Part shown: positions 61,471 to 64,000 of the stretch, piece by piece
Numbering within the stretch: position 1 is the stretch's first letter
Layout of the letters: each line of letters starts with the position of its first letter
Origin: Anseranas semipalmata
Lineage: Eukaryota; Chordata; Aves; Anseriformes; Anseranatidae
Assembly: GCA_013399115.1 (NCBI GenBank)
Contig: VXAA01001497.1
Span: 540,772 to 604,771 of the forward strand
DNA length: 64,000 nucleotides
Reading direction: 5' to 3'
Notes under the pieces: generated by a model
Seen by the model: the letters and a program-made list of their open reading frames with translations, nothing else
The model's database searches: none
Told to the model about the DNA's origin: nothing
Position numbers and translations under genes: made by a program

Positions 61471-64000
61471 TATTTTATTTACCTGCAGTTTTCTTCTCTC
61501 TGAATAAAAGAGGGGTGGACGTTAAAAGAAAGTGTGAAAATCAGAAGAAATATTTTAAGCAAGAATTTATCTCATATTTAATACTTTTCTGAAAAAAAAA
61601 AGATACTGAATTTTTACTAGAAAATACTAAGGTAAAACTGTCAGACCAATGCTAATTGCATTTTTTTTTTTATCTTTTGTTCTCTACTACCTATATGATT
61701 TCGTAAGCTGTTTACTTTGTTCTGTTTTTTTTGTTTGTTTGTTTGTTTTTCCTTTTACTGAGTTAATGCAGACTGATAAAACAAGATTAACTGATGGCCT
61801 CATTCTCAGTGTATTCTGGACTGATACAGGTAAGCTCCAATCTAGGTATATTAGCTAGCATAGATTAGCACAGTTTGGTAGGCAGCTTTCCCTGTGCCAC
61901 ATACCACCAGTTCACAACCGACACTGTAATACATGAGAACAGATGGGACATGGAGATGTTGAGTCCAGCCTTCACAAAAATACTTGAAAGGAGGGAGGTG
62001 AGGCGTGCTTATAGGGGCCTTTCATTTCTCCCGACATTCCCATGGGCAGAAAGCTTTCTGTATGCCCTGGGATGTCACTGGAGTGTAGGCCCTATCATTT
62101 TTTCCAGGTGCATGCTCCATCTGTTTCTCCCTCTATGCCTCTTCATGTTTACCCAAGAAAAGGCAAGAGTTTAGCACCATGCACTCCTCAAGCCTGAGTA
62201 AGCAGCTTAATTATTCAGACAAAATACCATTGATTTAGAAGTGTCTGAAGAAATGAAATTCAGGCTTGCTGACCTCATTGAGAAGGACAGCCGACCTTCT
62301 TAAGGAATTTCCAGTTGTGTTATTTACATTGCTTGTTCCTTTCTTTTATTTCAGGGCCATTTGATACAATACAGCACAACTTCTGCCATTGCATACACAA
62401 AGCTTCTTTTGAAATCACAGGACTTCGCTTAAGATCAGCTTCCTCTGATTTCAAGAACAACTTATGTGCACCCGAGGACAATATATGAATAGGCAAGCTG
62501 ACAGAATTGATACAACAATAAAGTGGCGTGCTCAATTAAGCATCCACTAAAATAAACAGGGCCATATAGATCTATGAATGTGCTATCCTTAAATGTGAAG
62601 TAAATCACACACTTTGCTGTTGTCTTCTTTTTACACCATAACTTCAAGTTTTTCTAATGTCACTTTACAGAGTCATTTTCAAGCAAACTATGTCTTTTTT
62701 TTTTCTTCTGTCTGTCCAAGTTTAAGTATTTAGACAATGGACAATCACCTTCTCCAGCATTCACTTTTATCATAGCAGACATGCTACAAAATAGAAACAC
62801 TATATACTACATTTATTAAATGTAGAAAGCAACTTCCCAGGCTCTAAATGGACATTATTACTTATTTTGCTAGTCTTATAATATTTGAACACCAGTGAGT
62901 TCTGGTTACAACAAATATCCAAAAATGGCTCCTGAAAAAGACCTAAAATTAAGTTCTTAACAGATAACAGCTAATGCTGTACACCCCTACTCTTTATGTT
63001 ACAAACATTATCTAAATTATATTTATGCAGAACAAACCAGTATTTAAAACTCTTACATTTCGCACACACACACAAAAAAAAGGGTTTTATTACAGAAAGC
63101 AGTGCCTTCCCATAAGAGATTTACAATTGATTAAATAGGATGGCTTGTCCTAAAACACTTACATGATTGCATGCAAAGAAAACAGATGGTCTGTGTTACA
63201 GTAATTTGATTTCTTCCAGTAAACATTACTCATGATATAGAAAATGCTTATGTTGATCTCTTCCAGAATGATGTGTGCACTTTGCATCTCTTTTTAAATG
63301 AAGCCTGTAATTCTATTCAAGAAACAGCACAGCAGCTCTGGTTTCCCACCAAATCAAATAAAATCAGGTAGTCTAATGCATCATCCCTCACTTAAGAGCC
63401 TGACAACACAGAGATTCATTTTAACTTTTCACTCTCCCAAAAGTGCTTAGCATAATACTATGATCTTTTCTCATTTACTCCTTTTGTAATGCTTCCTTGT
63501 ACTCAAAAAAGAACATCACTTCTACATTCACCTCTGTTTAAGAGAGGTGTCATAAGCAAAAATACAGTATCTATTGTCTTCTGATTGCATCCAGCATTCT
63601 TCTTCTTATACAGCTACAGGTGTATAAGAAGGGAAAAAATCTTACTGATATGTCTCCACCTACCCACCTCAAATTTTGTTCTATTGCTTGAGCCAAACCA
63701 AGAGCACTGTTCAGGAAACTTCAGCTCCCAGATTTCCCTGAACTGATTCTGCCCAAGCTTTCTGTTCGCAAACACTGGATGCAATGTGATCTGCCTTTGT
63801 AAGGCAGACAACCCTCACAAGGTCGTCCAAATCATTCAAGTCCTTGGAACCAAACTGTGGATGGGAACTCTGTCTGTTCCCACAGGGTGACAGTCTAAGC
63901 TGATAAAGGATTCATGTTGCCTCTTACTGATTTTTGCACAGGGGTGAGTACAGGCAGATCTTTCTGAAAGCCACAAATTTAACCCCTTAGAGTGCACCCT
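61471..64000. other. AT-rich unique non-coding DNA
   Basis: No gene is established. The block holds a TTTG repeat at 61724-61755 and a terminal-exon-like structure at 62355-62522, given as a finding. Neither the 99-codon frame at 61875-62174 nor any other ORF resembles a known protein. Confidence 0.7.
61724..61755. repeat. TTTG simple repeat
   Basis: A T8 run is followed by three to four TTTG units and more T. Confidence 0.9.

Noticed and set aside
61772..61829. 58-nt + segment between TTAATGCAG and CAG-GTAAGC as a coding exon
   Set aside because: The T/G-rich stretch upstream is a TTTG microsatellite separated from the AG by AGTTAATGC, giving a weak acceptor. The length is not a multiple of three and nothing supports the peptide.

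Overview
The window is non-coding nuclear DNA from a vertebrate, almost certainly a bird. The evidence is AT-rich composition, short ORFs with no recognisable protein domains, microsatellites and A/T runs, and several fragments of the CR1 LINE. These carry the CR1 3' terminus with its short ATTCTGTG-type repeats and no poly(A) tail, which is the commonest transposon signature of avian genomes. I see no bacterial-type genes, operons, rRNA, CRISPR array or intact protein-coding gene. The window is best read as the inside of one or more very long introns, or as an intergenic desert. The species cannot be named from this sequence.

Layout: 1-37 kb is unique-looking DNA with simple repeats and long A runs, and no CR1 that I can recognise. 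It holds one good candidate for a small coding exon, 26419-26475 on the + strand (57 nt, in frame, both splice sites good). 37.2-38.4 kb is a 5'-truncated, internally deleted CR1 with readable reverse-transcriptase remnants. Inside it sits a 354-bp insertion, flanked by an approximate 13-bp duplication of CR1 sequence. A second copy of the insertion, about 90% identical by eye and in the same orientation, lies 3 kb downstream at about 40.5-40.9 kb. I do not recognise this family, and it is the best candidate here for an undescribed element. 41-57 kb is again mostly unique. It includes a G/T-rich strand-skewed block near 50 kb, a GC-richer block at 55.3-56.5 kb and a 16-N assembly gap at 57298-57313. 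58.4-61.5 kb holds three further CR1 fragments, two on + and one on -. The last 2.5 kb is AT-rich unique DNA with one terminal-exon-like structure near 62.4 kb.

No gene system can be reconstructed, because no two candidate exons can be joined with confidence. The value of the window lies in the nested and duplicated repeat at 37.5/40.6 kb, the candidate small exon at 26.4 kb, and several weaker structural signals given as separate findings. All family assignments come from reading and memory of consensus sequences, not from a database search.
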